This document shows positions 53,978 to 64,000 of a stretch of 64,000 nucleotides of DNA, in pieces. The notes beneath the pieces are model-generated. The model did no database searches. It was given only the letters and a program-made list of their open reading frames with translations, and was not told the origin of the DNA. Numbering within the stretch: the first letter of the stretch is position 1; every line of letters starts with the position of its first letter. The DNA lies in the NCBI GenBank assembly GCA_018257865.1, contig JAEUBA010000016.1, positions 62,001-126,000 of the forward strand. Reading direction: 5' to 3'. The stretch comes from Stereocaulon alpinum (lineage: Eukaryota; Ascomycota; Lecanoromycetes; Lecanorales; Stereocaulaceae). The position numbers were made by a program, and so were the translations under genes.

Positions 53978-56900
53978 ATGCCCAAAGGTGGGGGCCGTGG
54001 CGGCAGCTCCAAGAAACCTGCACCGCCCATTCCAAACGAAGAAGAGAGCAATGTTGTCTTTGGGGATCCCAATTCAAAGAAGAAATTGGGAAAGAGGAAC
54101 GGCACCCCTGATCCAGCCCAAAGCGGGACAGTGAATCCCCAGGGAGAGGCCAATGATGGATCAAAGAAGCCAGATACTAGAAAACTGATCGGAGGCGCAT
54201 CATGGACAGGCAAACTACCAGTCAATATGCTCTCAGAGCATTGTCAGAAGCAGAAGTGGGCGAAACCGGAGTACACTATGGTACCAATCCTAGTCATCCC
54301 TGGCAAGCAGATCGCTAATCTTGCGGCATAGAGCAAAACACCAGAAGGCTTTTCGTCAATGGTTATACTTAAAGCTACAAATCAGAAGACCAGGGAAACC
54401 GTCGTCCTACCTCCCTTCAAGCTACCACCGAGCCTCAAACACCTTGCTGTACAGGACACCGCGGTGGAAGCTCGCCACTTTGCGGCTACATACACCTTGT
54501 TCCGGGTTTGTAGTATGAAGAATGTACATATGATGCTACCACCGACCTATCGCGATCTTTGGAAGAAAGAGTTCCAAGACTTGAAGTCTGAGGATGCTAA
54601 AGAAGGCAGGAGCTGGATATACGAGGCAGACCCCTTTGCTGCTAGGCAAGAGCGAGAGGAAGCTCAGGTCTTAGTGGCAAAGAAGAGAGATGAATGGGAG
54701 AAACAGAAAGCCAAGGATGCAGCAGCACCTGCGAATGTTCTGGCCGCCGCTCGATCGAATGGTGGCAATGTAGATCGTAATGTCATGAGGGGATGGACGA
54801 ACGTGCCGAAGATTGAAATGGCAAAACGTACACGAGCACAGATCGAGGGACTTGTTCGCCGAGATGCTATCTGGAATCCTCATCAGTCTCGCATATCTGA
54901 ATTTCAATGCCGAAATATCATTAATGAGTTTACAGGTCTAGGCTTCAGGAGGAGTCATGTAGAAGAAGCAATTGCGGAGTGCAAAGATCGCGAAGAGACT
55001 CTTGAATGGTTACTTGTACATGTTCCCGAAGACGATTTGCCTAAGTGGAGTCTTCCAGAGGGTTACACAGCCGGAGTCAGTATGGCCAGCGGAAACATGA
55101 GGAGAGAAGCCTCCATTGAGAGGCTTGCAGAAGCAGGCTATTCTAGTGAGCTCTGTGCTAGGATGCTTGACGAGTGTGACGGTAGTGAGAGCAAAGCAGC
55201 CGAAATGCTGCAACTTGGGCTCGTCTGCAAGGATCCTGATATGGACCCTGCCACTTCCAAACTTGCGTCTTTGGACTTAGCAGATGCTAACGAAGCAAAT
55301 TCGACATGGACTGAAGAGCAAGACACTCTTGCTGCTATTTATGGCGAGCGTTTTGTGCGTATTGCCTCTGACTTGTACCAGATACAATTGCAGATTCCGC
55401 GTCTAGAAACATGCATACTAGGCGCCAGGAAGTCTCAACGCTATCCTCAACAGCCTCCTCTTGTCTCGATCTTGTCACCTGGGCTACCCGCATATATTAG
55501 GTTGAGCATCTTGCGCCACTTAATCGAGCATGCAAATGCGGACCTCTTGGGAGCACCCATGATATTCAATTTAGTCGACTGGCTTGAGAACGAAGCACCT
55601 AGGATTGTAGAGAATCCAGGCCAACTGCGCGATATATCAGCTGCAGCGTCTGGCTATGGTGAGACACAGAAACAGCCGCACGGTGGGCAAGCACTCAGGC
55701 GACCACCTCGGACAGATTATAAGCCCTCAAACTCCCAACAGGCTGATATCTTGAAACGCTGGCAAGCCAGACAAGCCACCCCACAGCAGATCAGGATGTT
55801 GAATGCAAGGATGTCTTTGCCAGCTTGGAAGCTACGGGATGATATTGTCGAAGCTGTCAATACCTCTCAAGTCACCATCATTTCTGGTGAGACAGGATCA
55901 GGGAAATCCACACAATCTGTTCAATTTATCCTGGATGACATGATCCAACGCCAGATCGGAGCCTCTGCAAATATCGTCTGTACACAGCCGCGGAGAATAT
56001 CAGCTTTAGGCCTCGCCGACCGCGTCAGTGATGAACGATGCTCCATCGTTGGTGAAGAAGTGGGCTACGCTATAAGAGGTGATTCAAAATTGAAGCCGGG
56101 CATCACGAAGATAACATTCGTCACTACTGGTGTACTCCTACGACGGCTGCAGACCTCGGGAGGCAGCAAGGATGATATCGTAGCTGCTTTGGCGGACATT
56201 AGCCATGTTGTGGTCGATGAAGTACACGAGCGTAGTCTCGATACTGACTTCCTTCTCGTCTTACTGAGGGATGTCCTGGCTATTCGGACAGACCTTAAAG
56301 TAATACTAATGAGCGCCACACTAGATGCCGGTGTTTTCGCGAACTACTTTTCTGCATCTGCAGTGGCAAGGATTGAGATCCAGGGACGCACTTATCCGGT
56401 CACAGATTACTACCTTGACGACGTTATCCGGTTGACTGGTTTCACTGACGACTCACGAAAGGGTGATATAGATGATAGCGATGCAGAAGATAGAGCTTCC
56501 TCCCTTGCCAGGGCAATTCAAGGCGTTGGCATGAGGATCAATTACGATCTTATTGCTAGCACTGTGCAAGCCATTGATTCACAATTAGGCTCTCAAGAGG
56601 GAGGCATCCTGATATTCTTGCCTGGGACAATGGAAATCAACCGCACTCTAGACGCTGTCCAGAGAAAAATGCCCAACGTGCATGCCTTACCGCTCCATGC
56701 CTCCCTCATGTCGATAGAGCAACGGCGCGTCTTTCCACTTGCGCCTAGAGGCAAACGGAAGATCGTTGCTGCTACAAATGTTGCGGAGACGTCCATCACC
56801 ATTGAGGACATTGTTGCCGTCATTGATTGCGGGAAAGTCAAGGAAACCAGCTTTGATCCCCAAAATAACATGGTCAAACTTGACGAAGTCTGGGCTTCTC

Positions 56901-58132
56901 GGGCGGCCTGTAAGCAACGTCGTGGACGTGCTGGGCGAGTCCAAGCTGGGGAGTGCTACAAGCTGTACACCCGTAATGCCGAGGGTAAGATGGCAGAGCG
57001 ACCAGAGCCTGAAATCAGACGTGTACCACTAGAACAATTGTGTCTCTCTGTACGAGCAATGGGTATTGTTGACGTACCGACCTTTCTGGCAAGCGCTCTG
57101 ACACCGCCTGATACCCTGGCTGTCGAAGGGGCTGTCGATTTGCTAGGTCGGATGGGCGCTCTAGATGGAGATGAGCTGACTGCCCTAGGGAGGCATTTGT
57201 CCATGATACCAGCTGACCTACGTTGTGGAAAGCTCATGGTCTACGGTGCTACATTCGGATGTCTCGAAGCATGCCTCACAGTTGCAGCTATTCTTACGGT
57301 CAAAAGCCCGTTTATATCTCCACAAGCCAAACGCGAAGAGTCAAAGGCTGCCAGAATGTCCTTCTCTTCAGGGCAAGGTGACCTCATCTGTGATCTTCGA
57401 GCTTATGAGGAATGGTCCGAAAGGAAAGCAACATCCAACTACCGCGACGTCAAAAGCTGGTGTGACCAGAACTACCTCTCTAATCAGACTCTCAACGACA
57501 TCACCTCCAACCGGACGCAGTACCTGTCCTCACTCAAAGAAGCCGCCTTCCTCCCTTCAACCTACCACTCCTCCCAATCTTCCCCACTCAACGCCCAAAA
57601 CTCCAACCAAGCTCTCATCCGCGCCCTAATCGCAGGTGCCTTCAACCCTCAACTCGCCCGCATCGACTTCCCAGACAAGAAATTCGCACCCTCAATGTCC
57701 GGCGCTGTCGAACTAGATCCCGAAGCACGAACCATCAAATTCTTCAACCAAGACAACGGCCGCGTCTTCGTTCATCCTAGCTCAACTATCTTCGGCGCCC
57801 AAGGGTTCCCAGGTGGATCCATCTACCTCAGCTACTTCAACAAGATGGCTACGAGCAAAGTCTTCATCCGCGAATTGACTCCCTTCAACGCTTATAGTCT
57901 TCTCCTCTTCTCTGGACCCATCACGCTTGATACGCTGGGTCGAGGTTTGGTTGTTGATGGGTGGTTGCGATTGAGAGGGTGGGCGAGGATTGGGGTGTTG
58001 ATTAGTAGGTTGCGGATCATGCTTGATGGGGTTTTGGCGAGGAAGATTGACGAGCCTGGGTTGGATGTGGGGGGGAGTGAGGTTGTGAGTGTTGTTAGGC
58101 GGTTGGTGGAGTTCGATGGGCTGGATCGGTGA
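53978..58132 (+). CDS. DEVH-box RNA helicase, DHX57/YLR419W type
   Basis: Two exons (53978-54280, 54332-58132, intron 51 nt) give 1367 codons. Start MPKGGGRGGSSKKPAPP is typical of the family. Order of domains: N-terminal basic linker, a UBA-like helix bundle (about residues 300-370, TGLGFRRSHVEEAIAECKD), a RWD domain (WTEEQDTLAAIYGERFVRI), then the helicase core with GETGSGKSTQ (about 620), VVDEVHERSLDTDF (about 730; DEVH in place of DEAH), SATLDAG, FLPGTMEI, and QRRGRAGRVQ (about 960). The C-terminal part has the winged-helix, ratchet and OB domains (YLSYFNKMATSKVFIRELTP). UBA, RWD and the helicase core in this order mark DHX57-like proteins, linked to translation. The last 200 bases become G-rich and TTG-rich without loss of frame. 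Confidence 0.93.
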
Positions 58133-58441
58133 TGGTGGGTAGTTCCTGGCTCCTTGATTAATGGACCAAACAGTTGTTCGGCTTTGTTCAGTGTTCATAA
58201 GAGCATTGCGCTGCTCCTCCGTACAGATCTCCCAACGTAGTCCCGCTCCATTCTATATGCCTGACGAGCCAAATCCAGCTTCCCTTACATCCGTTCCATG
58301 TCGATTCTCACTCCTTCCGGCAATGACCAAGGTAGTAGCGGGCTCGTCGGATTCGTATATGAGCTTTTGTACAGCATCGAACCACAACCGTCCTGGACAT
58401 CTTAAACTTTTCGGGTTGAACAGTTGTAAGGTATTATTGTA
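58133..58441. other. Convergent intergenic region
   Basis: 309 bp between the helicase (+) and the basic-protein gene (-). No feature recognised. Confidence 0.4.
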
Positions 58442-59353
58442 CTAGCCCCCTGCCCCCCTCCTCCCCCTCATCAACTCCCTATACCCCTCAACAACACTCA
58501 TCCGCGCCTCACTCAACTCCTCGCGCTTCTTCAATCCAATGAACCCCTTCCCAACCCCGAAATTCTCCTTCCCCTTCGGCACCTTTGAGAACTTCGGAGG
58601 CGCAAGCACAACATCATATAAACCTACAAGACCACCGCCTCCTGATGCAGCGGTATCGATTCGCTTCGCTTTGATATGTGCCCATGGATCCTCATCGTCG
58701 TCGTCACCCATTCCGTTTTCTCGGCCAGCTTTCCGCTTGTTCTTCTTCCCCTTCTTACTCTTCCCAGTAACACTGAATAAGTCCTCCACACCCTCCTCAT
58801 CAACATCCCCCTCTGCCTCTTCCTCCCTCTTCTCTTTCCGCCGCTTATCCTCCTCCCTCCACTCCCTCTGCATCCGCTGCATCTTCCTTTCCGTCTTGGT
58901 TTGTTTTCCCTTTTCTTCACCCTTGCCTCCTGCACTCTTCTTAGATAGTCCGGAAAAGGGGAGCGCAGCGTCTACGCGGGCGTTGAATGCTGAGAGGGGT
59001 TCGTGGGGGAGGATTGTTGGCGGTGGGAGAGCGGGGGGTGGGGGTAGGGGTTGGTCTGAGGTTAAGGTGGTATTGTTGTTGGTGGTGGTTTTGGAGGATT
59101 TGCGCTTTTTGGAGGGGCGGGTGCCATCGTCGAGACCGGAGCGGGGTGGGCGGTAGGGGTGGAGGAGGCGGGTGAAGGCGCGGGGGGTGTCGTCGTTGAG
59201 GGTGGGGCGTTTGCGCTTTGAGGGCTTGGTGGTGGTGGTGGCAGTGTGGGAAAGGGCTTTTTTGACGGGAAGTGCGTAGGCTGCTTTGGTGGGTGGGAGG
59301 TCGTAGGAGGAGGCGTCGGTCTTGGACTTGTCTCGTTTGTGCTTGTGGGGCAT
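58442..59353 (-). CDS. Lys/Arg-rich nucleolar-like protein
   Basis: Single exon, 303 codons from 59353, MPHKHKRDKSKTDASSYDLPPTK. No recognised catalytic domain. The N-terminus is basic with AFTRLLHPYRPPRSGLDD and a RPSKKRKSS nuclear-localisation-like run. A Pro-rich motif PPTILPHEPLSAFNARVDAALP follows. The centre is a long charged helix (TERKMQRMQREWREEDKRRKEKREEE), then an acidic DDDDEDPWAHIKAKR. The end (APPKFSKVPKGKENFGVGKGFIGLKKREELSEARMSVVEGYRELM) resembles conserved tails I associate with ribosome-biogenesis proteins such as CCDC137-like factors; this assignment is weak. The coding strand is C-rich in its 5' half and G-rich in its 3' half, the same switch as in ureD. Confidence 0.75.
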   Translation of the reverse strand: MPHKHKRDKSKTDASSYDLPPTKAAYALPVKKALSHTATTTTKPSKRKRPTLNDDTPRAFTRLLHPYRPPRSGLDDGTRPSKKRKSSKTTTNNNTTLTSDQPLPPPPALPPPTILPHEPLSAFNARVDAALPFSGLSKKSAGGKGEEKGKQTKTERKMQRMQREWREEDKRRKEKREEEAEGDVDEEGVEDLFSVTGKSKKGKKNKRKAGRENGMGDDDDEDPWAHIKAKRIDTAASGGGGLVGLYDVVLAPPKFSKVPKGKENFGVGKGFIGLKKREELSEARMSVVEGYRELMRGRRGAGG

Positions 59354-60407
59354 TTTGATACTGTGGTATCAGTGTAGTATCAGGATTTGGTGGCAGCCTT
59401 GCGCTGGGTGTGCACGTCTTCTGCGCAGATGGAAGCTAATCTTCGAGTCTGAAAAGCTTGACTTCGATTGAGTAAAGTAGAGCTTCCATTCAACCAACGG
59501 ACTTCCACCCGGCCCTGGACAATGGTAAATTCTTGGGTTAACATGAAGAGCCCTTGAAGTACGGAGGATACCGCAAATCTTGAATTTAGCGATAGCTGTT
59601 GCTGGTAGTAGTGACTCGAGGTCGTGCACGAAACGGCAAATCTTCTGGGTTCTAGGCCGAAAAGCTTGAACTTTGCGGAGCCTCAAGGCACGCCAGGCTC
59701 TAACATTACACCCCGAAGAAAATGGGACTCACACTCGGACAGTATGCACGTCAACTCGTCCCTCGGAACATTAAATAATCTCGAGTATCAGTGGAACGCT
59801 TCAGTTAGGTGGACCTCGGAAAAGTATCTGCGGATCCGAGACAATCGGCCGAATTTGTCACTACGCATCCCTATCAAACAGCGACATCATGATGTGATCC
59901 ATTGAGCGTTAACTTCTCCATTCTCCACTCTTCAAACACCTTCCTGGGCATTTGGACATAACTTCAATGGCGTTTCGACCGTCGATTCCACGACTCTGTT
60001 AGCGTGCACACCCTCCAGCGCCTAGATATCATTGGACCGACAAACCGCGAGTGGATTCAGAAACACCCCAAAAGTCTAGCCCTTCCTTACTTCTTTTCCA
60101 GGCGCTGCAGGATCAGCTATCAATCTCTTCACTAGTTGAGGCATACGTTGCCGAGGTCAAAGTCTCGGAGCTCTATCAGCTGCGCCGTCAGGATAGTGCA
60201 AGGCCTCCTACTCCTCTACCAATCTGCCCCACTGGGGCACGAAGCAACTACTCTGTCACCCCCATGCCAACCCTCCATAGAAAGATTAATTGCAATTCAT
60301 TTTTGTGCAACTACATCACATTCTTTAGTGGTCTTGAGGACCTCCGGATTGAGCACAACGTTCTGCTGAAACATTCTCTACTCCGCTACTCCCTACGCTG
60401 AAGCACC
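59354..60407. other. Divergent intergenic region
   Basis: About 1 kb between the basic-protein gene (-) and AIM6 (+). Plus-strand frames near 60051-60401 are open for 116 codons but lack any motif and run into the AIM6 leader. No gene called. Confidence 0.4.
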
Positions 60408-61966
60408 ATGCATAATCCCCCAGAGGAATCCATCGGCCTCACAGCTAGGGGGCCCTACCTTGACGATAACAATGTGCATAGCGACTCCCACCTCTCGGTT
60501 TCAGACACACTACTTGAAGATGACTCTGATTTTCTCAATGAAAACGATCGGCAAAGGCCAAAGTGGAGGGGTTTATTGTCTTCTCAGACTGCCAACAGAG
60601 CGCGGCGGAAACCCTCCAAATCCAAGAGAGGCATTAGAGAAGGGTTCGCTCGGGGCAAGCGGAAAGGATGCGGATTATGTCTGAAAGTCGGACTAGGCTT
60701 ACTGGTGTTGCTGTATGGGCATCCCAGTCTCTATATGGTTCATGCGCTGACACTTCGTACAGTGGAGTCATGCAGCTGTTCAGTCTGGTTAGCAGTCTCG
60801 TCGGATTTATCTTTCCCCATGGGGTACACAAGATCGTTAGGTTATGGGGACGCCCTGGTCATATTGGAGCGAATCTGGCGGCATGGCCAACAGACTTCTC
60901 GCGTGACATTACTCCCATACCATGTCACTCGCATAATGATTATTGGCGACGTGTACCTCTGTACTCTGCGATCGAAGCTGGATGTATAGGGGTCGAAGCG
61001 GATATCTGGCTGTTCCAGGACGAGCTCTTTGTTGGACACTCTGTTGCGAGCCTTACACCCAATCGCACACTCAACAGCCTCTACATCTACCCACTTCTCG
61101 ACATCCTATCGAAACAGAATCCTAAAGACACTCTCGTACCGGAGGGAGACCACCAAATCCATGGTGTCTTTGACACAAACCCCGAGCAGACCCTCATTTT
61201 CCTCATCGACTTCAAGACCGCTGGGGCTGCACTATGGCCACACGTTCAGTCTGCGCTTGAGCCGCTGCGAAACCAGAACTATCTTACTCGCGCAAATGGT
61301 ACCCATGTAATACGTGGCCCAATCACCGTCGTGGGAACCGGCAACACGCCGTTTGATCTAGTCGACTCTGACACTTCTAACCCTCATCGCGACATCTTCT
61401 TCGATTCTCCACTTGGTGATTTGTATGAAGCTCCAGGTGTCGAAGGCTTGCCGCTTGCGACCAGCCCGCCTGAGGGTACTTCTATAGAGGGAACGAAGAA
61501 CGAGGCGCAGCCCACTGGGAGTGCTACGAATTCGGAAAAACGATCCGACGAAGAAGGCCAGGGCAAGTCCGGTACCATATCAGGAAATCCAAACGCTTAC
61601 AACACTGGCAACAGCTACTACGCAAGTGTTTCCTTCACCGAAACCATCGGCCTTTTATGGAATGGAGAATTCTCAGCAGATCAGCTCGACAAGCTTCGAG
61701 GCCAAATCCGAGGAGCGCACAAGAGAGGGCTGAAGGCTAGATATTGGGATCTTCCCTTTTGGCCAATCAATCTAAGAAACCACGTGTGGGACGTGCTGGT
61801 CAAAGAGGGCGTGGATCTCCTTAATGTTGATGATTTGAAAGGTGCAACGAAAAGGAATTGGGATGAGCATCATGGATGGTGGCAACGCATGGAAAGTGTG
61901 TCGTATGATGTCGATGGAGGTATTGACGGATCCGTGGGAGGCCCTACCGGTCGGTTTGATTTCTGA
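60408..61966 (+). CDS. AIM6: AIM6-like membrane-anchored phosphodiesterase
   Basis: Two exons (60408-60712 and 60763-61966, intron 50 nt) give 502 codons. The N-terminal cytosolic part is polar. The splice lies inside a membrane helix (GLGLLVLL joined to GVMQLFSLVSSLVGFIFP). The catalytic-type core then starts: IPCHSHNDYWRRVPLYSAIEAGCIGVEADIWLF, DELFVGHS, LIFLIDFKT, and a C-terminal KARYWDLPFWPINLRNHVWDVL with GVDLLNVDDL. The HNDY, E.D and VGH residues resemble the His/Glu/Asp of PLC-like phosphodiesterases (GDPD/TIM-barrel). An inserted Ser/Gly/Glu-rich loop lies at about 61430-61610. Yeast Aim6 affects mitochondrial inheritance; its substrate is not known. Confidence 0.92.
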
Positions 61967-62443
61967 ACGTTTACGAAGCATGGATGCGGTAGAGAGCTGA
62001 GAGCATTTCGGATGCATTGTTCGGTGTTGGATGCATAGATCTTGAGATACCCCACTTGTATTCGTACACCTTATGATAAATCGTTTCTGTGAGTCGAGTT
62101 GACATACTGTTGTTCTAACTTCACTACTCGCAGTCTCTCAAGACTTGAGGCAGTCGAGCTAGTTGCGATTTCATATCTCGCACTTGAAGCCATTCAGAAA
62201 GCTTAGGTTATCACAAGCGAGACACTAGCGCAAGTCTTAATCGAAGAATTCTCCAGCTCCGCCGAATCGAACCCCGCCTCGAGTCTCAACATTCACACCA
62301 CTACCCCATCCTACCATATATCATAACTAATTTGGCGCACCCTTGATGACCGACATTCGATTCCATCTCCGCTGCCAGCTATGGCGTAGATTTTAGCTCT
62401 TCTTTGACCCTTCCAGGGGGGGGGTCATAATGTCGCACAAGGC
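61967..62443. other. Tandem intergenic region upstream of TFC3
   Basis: Holds the presumed TFC3 promoter. A run of nine G lies at 62416-62424, just before the start. A stretch near 62250-62320 has a weak tRNA-like T-loop on the minus strand but does not fold as a tRNA. No gene called. Confidence 0.4.
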
Positions 62444-64000
62444 ATGGCCAGAAGTTTGGATGGGCTAATCCGCCATTTATTGGATCAAATCGCGCTATGT
62501 GGAGAGCATGGTATGTTCAACCTCTTATTTTTCGATTTCTTCGTGTTTACGTGTTTCTTTCGTAAGGTCAGACTTGAATTGCATGCCATGTAGGTACAGT
62601 TCTCTGAGTTCCGAGTCACTAAGCCGCTGCCTTCGCCGCCCCGCTTGCCGCTTCTGAAACCAGAGCCTTGTCATTTCGAGCCACTCCATCGTAGTGCGAT
62701 GCATCAACTTTTCCCAATTCATAGATTGACTTGACCGTCTAGCATTGGCGTGTTTCTACATCGACGAAGGTATTACATCTACTAATCCGAATCATAGGAG
62801 CCTTGCCTTCCGATTTTGTTAGCTATGTCAAAGCCTACTATGCAGAACAGTCGGAGAGAACTCAACTTGCGAATGGAGATAGTATTATCTCTAGCCAGAA
62901 AGCCACTCCTAATATTGACAGACCTTTCCTGGAACATGTATGGAAATGGATTACCAGAAATTCCGAGATCAGGGTGGGGGATCATGCTGGACATAAGCGT
63001 TTAACGTTGTCCGAGGTAGAAGCACGTAACGCGACCATCCGGCAGCAAGACCAAATCTCACCAAGTGCAGGGTCTCCAGCCTCGAAGGATGGAGCAGACA
63101 ACCAGAATCATCACTACGCCCAGAGTGTGAAGGCGACCAAATTGGTTAGCGGATATGGCACGCTGCAGCCCTCACAGCCTGGTATAGCTGCTGGGGTACT
63201 AGAAGCCTCGAGGACTCTTCCAGTATCCCCGGAATCTCAGACATTTTCAGGTAATAGACAAGGTAATAAATCCTCGCAAGCCCGTAGCGCTGCTAGGGCA
63301 CCGGTCACGCCTACGAAGAACCTCAAAAGCCTGCTAATCTCCACCTTTCAACCTGGAATCCGGCTATACACGAGCGAGAACCGTATGTGGTACGCTCTGA
63401 CAGGTCACGGCCCTGACCTGAGCAAGATTAAAGCGCTGGACTTCGTCGCCCTTTCCATCATTGCAGCATTTGGACCCAAGGGAATATTGCAACATGATTT
63501 GACTAGGATTAGTGGCCAGGACAAAAGATCTCTGCCGGCTCGAACCGACCGTCTACATGATAGCGGATACATTGTCAAGGAGCGTTTGATGACTGACGAT
63601 GGTACGGGGCAACGGATGATACATACGAGTCGTTGTACATTGGCACGATATGCCAAGTCCACGCCGAGTCAGGCAGAGCAACCCGCAGGTCCGTTGACCA
63701 AGGAAGAACGGAGAAGAGAGCAAAAAAGAAAGAGGAAAAGGAAAATTGTCGCTGCTAGCAATGTTGTGACTTCTTCACCTGCTGCGACAATCGATTCGAA
63801 TCAGAATTCATCCCACATGGGGACTCAATTTGTCCCTCAGTGGTCATCAGATCGGTCAGTGAACAACCAGATCTTTGATCTGGTAGATCAAGCCGGTACC
63901 CAGGGTATGAGCATGAACGTGAGTTAACGCCTTTTTTGTGGCATTCCTTCGGCGTGTATGCTGAGTTCTCGAATAGGAACTTCGAGGTCGCCTTTTTGGT
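62444..64000 (+). CDS. TFC3: TFIIIC B-block-binding subunit TFC3, 5' part (runs off the window)
   Basis: Exons 62444-62510, 62798-63918 and 63977 onward (cut at the window end). Exon 1 gives ARSLDGLIRHLLDQIALCGEHG, the winged-helix N-terminus of the largest TFIIIC subunit. Exon 2 continues ALPSDFVSYVKAYYAE and later shows GIRLYTSENRMWYALTGHGPDLSKI and FVALSIIAAFGPKGILQHDLTRISGQDKRSLPARTDRLHDSGYIVKE, the B-block-binding domain. A Lys/Arg-rich run (EERRREQKRKRKRKI) follows. Exon 3 begins ELRGRLFG, in phase. TFC3 recognises the B-box of tRNA genes and recruits TFIIIB and Pol III. The first intron (287 nt) is longer than usual here; skipping it is needed for the family fit. Confidence 0.88.

Noticed and set aside
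58539..59156. 205-codon plus-strand frame opposite the basic-protein gene
   Set aside because: Low-complexity shadow frame caused by strand-biased codon use of the minus-strand gene.
62230..62340. tRNA-like sequence on the minus strand (GGGGTTCGATT T-loop, AGTGG D-loop-like word)
   Set aside because: No acceptor stem or anticodon arm can be formed around it.

Overview
This is a 64 kb stretch of nuclear DNA from a filamentous ascomycete (Pezizomycotina; a dothideomycete is plausible but not provable from sequence alone). The evidence is spliced genes with short introns (mostly 47-70 nt, GT...CTRAY...AG), families found in filamentous fungi (DUF6536 membrane protein, tandem-CCCH/DUF7923 protein, AIM6, aprataxin-like C2HE protein, fungal UreD), and genes on both strands with no operon logic. 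No rRNA, convincing tRNA, CRISPR array, intact transposon or prophage was seen. Exon boundaries below were worked out by hand from reading-frame continuity, splice signals and family similarity recalled from memory, not from a search.

Layout. 1-5.9 kb: a secreted GPI-anchored-type protein (+) and a damaged DUF4396 membrane-protein gene (-). 5.9-14.9 kb: a 2927-residue FMP27/Hobbit (BLTP2-type) bridge-like lipid-transfer protein. 15.4-16.3 kb: a secreted Ser/Gly-rich low-complexity protein. 18.5-20.9 kb: a B-type mitotic cyclin. 23.6-25.9 kb: a regulator with an N-terminal ubiquitin-like region and a C-terminal Zn2Cys6 finger. 26.9-29.1 kb: RNA polymerase III subunit RPC4/RPC53. 29.6-30.1 kb: a small membrane protein whose frame continues past its stop codon. 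30.2-30.7 kb: a GC-rich fold-back repeat. 31.2-32.5 kb: an arylesterase/paraoxonase. 32.8-35.2 kb: a DUF6536 membrane protein with one frameshift, divergent from urease accessory UreD (35.8-36.8). 37.2-40.7 kb: cohesin subunit SCC3/STAG. 41.2-42.7 kb: a zinc alcohol/formaldehyde dehydrogenase. 43.7-45.7 kb: importin alpha, divergent from telomere protein POT1 (46.2-48.6). 49.0-49.9 kb: aprataxin/HNT3. 50.2-51.2 kb: IRC22/TRAP-alpha-like ER protein, divergent from a DUF7923-CCCH protein (51.5-53.2). 54.0-58.1 kb: a DEVH-box helicase of the DHX57/YLR419W type. 58.4-59.4 kb: a basic nucleolar-like protein. 60.4-62.0 kb: AIM6. 62.4 kb to the end: the 5' part of the TFIIIC B-block subunit TFC3.

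The genes are mostly conserved housekeeping functions: cell cycle and chromosome maintenance (cyclin, SCC3, POT1, HNT3), Pol III transcription (RPC4, TFC3), RNA metabolism (DEVH helicase, CCCH protein), nuclear import and membrane lipid biology. I see no biosynthetic cluster and no obvious new multi-gene system. The observations most worth a second look are: a possible Regnase-like NYN/PIN-plus-CCCH architecture, a C-terminally placed Zn2Cys6 finger joined to a ubiquitin-like domain, a possible stop-codon readthrough extension, reading-frame lesions confined to two membrane-protein genes, a fold-back GC-rich repeat, and an intragenic C-rich to G-rich strand switch that recurs in four genes.
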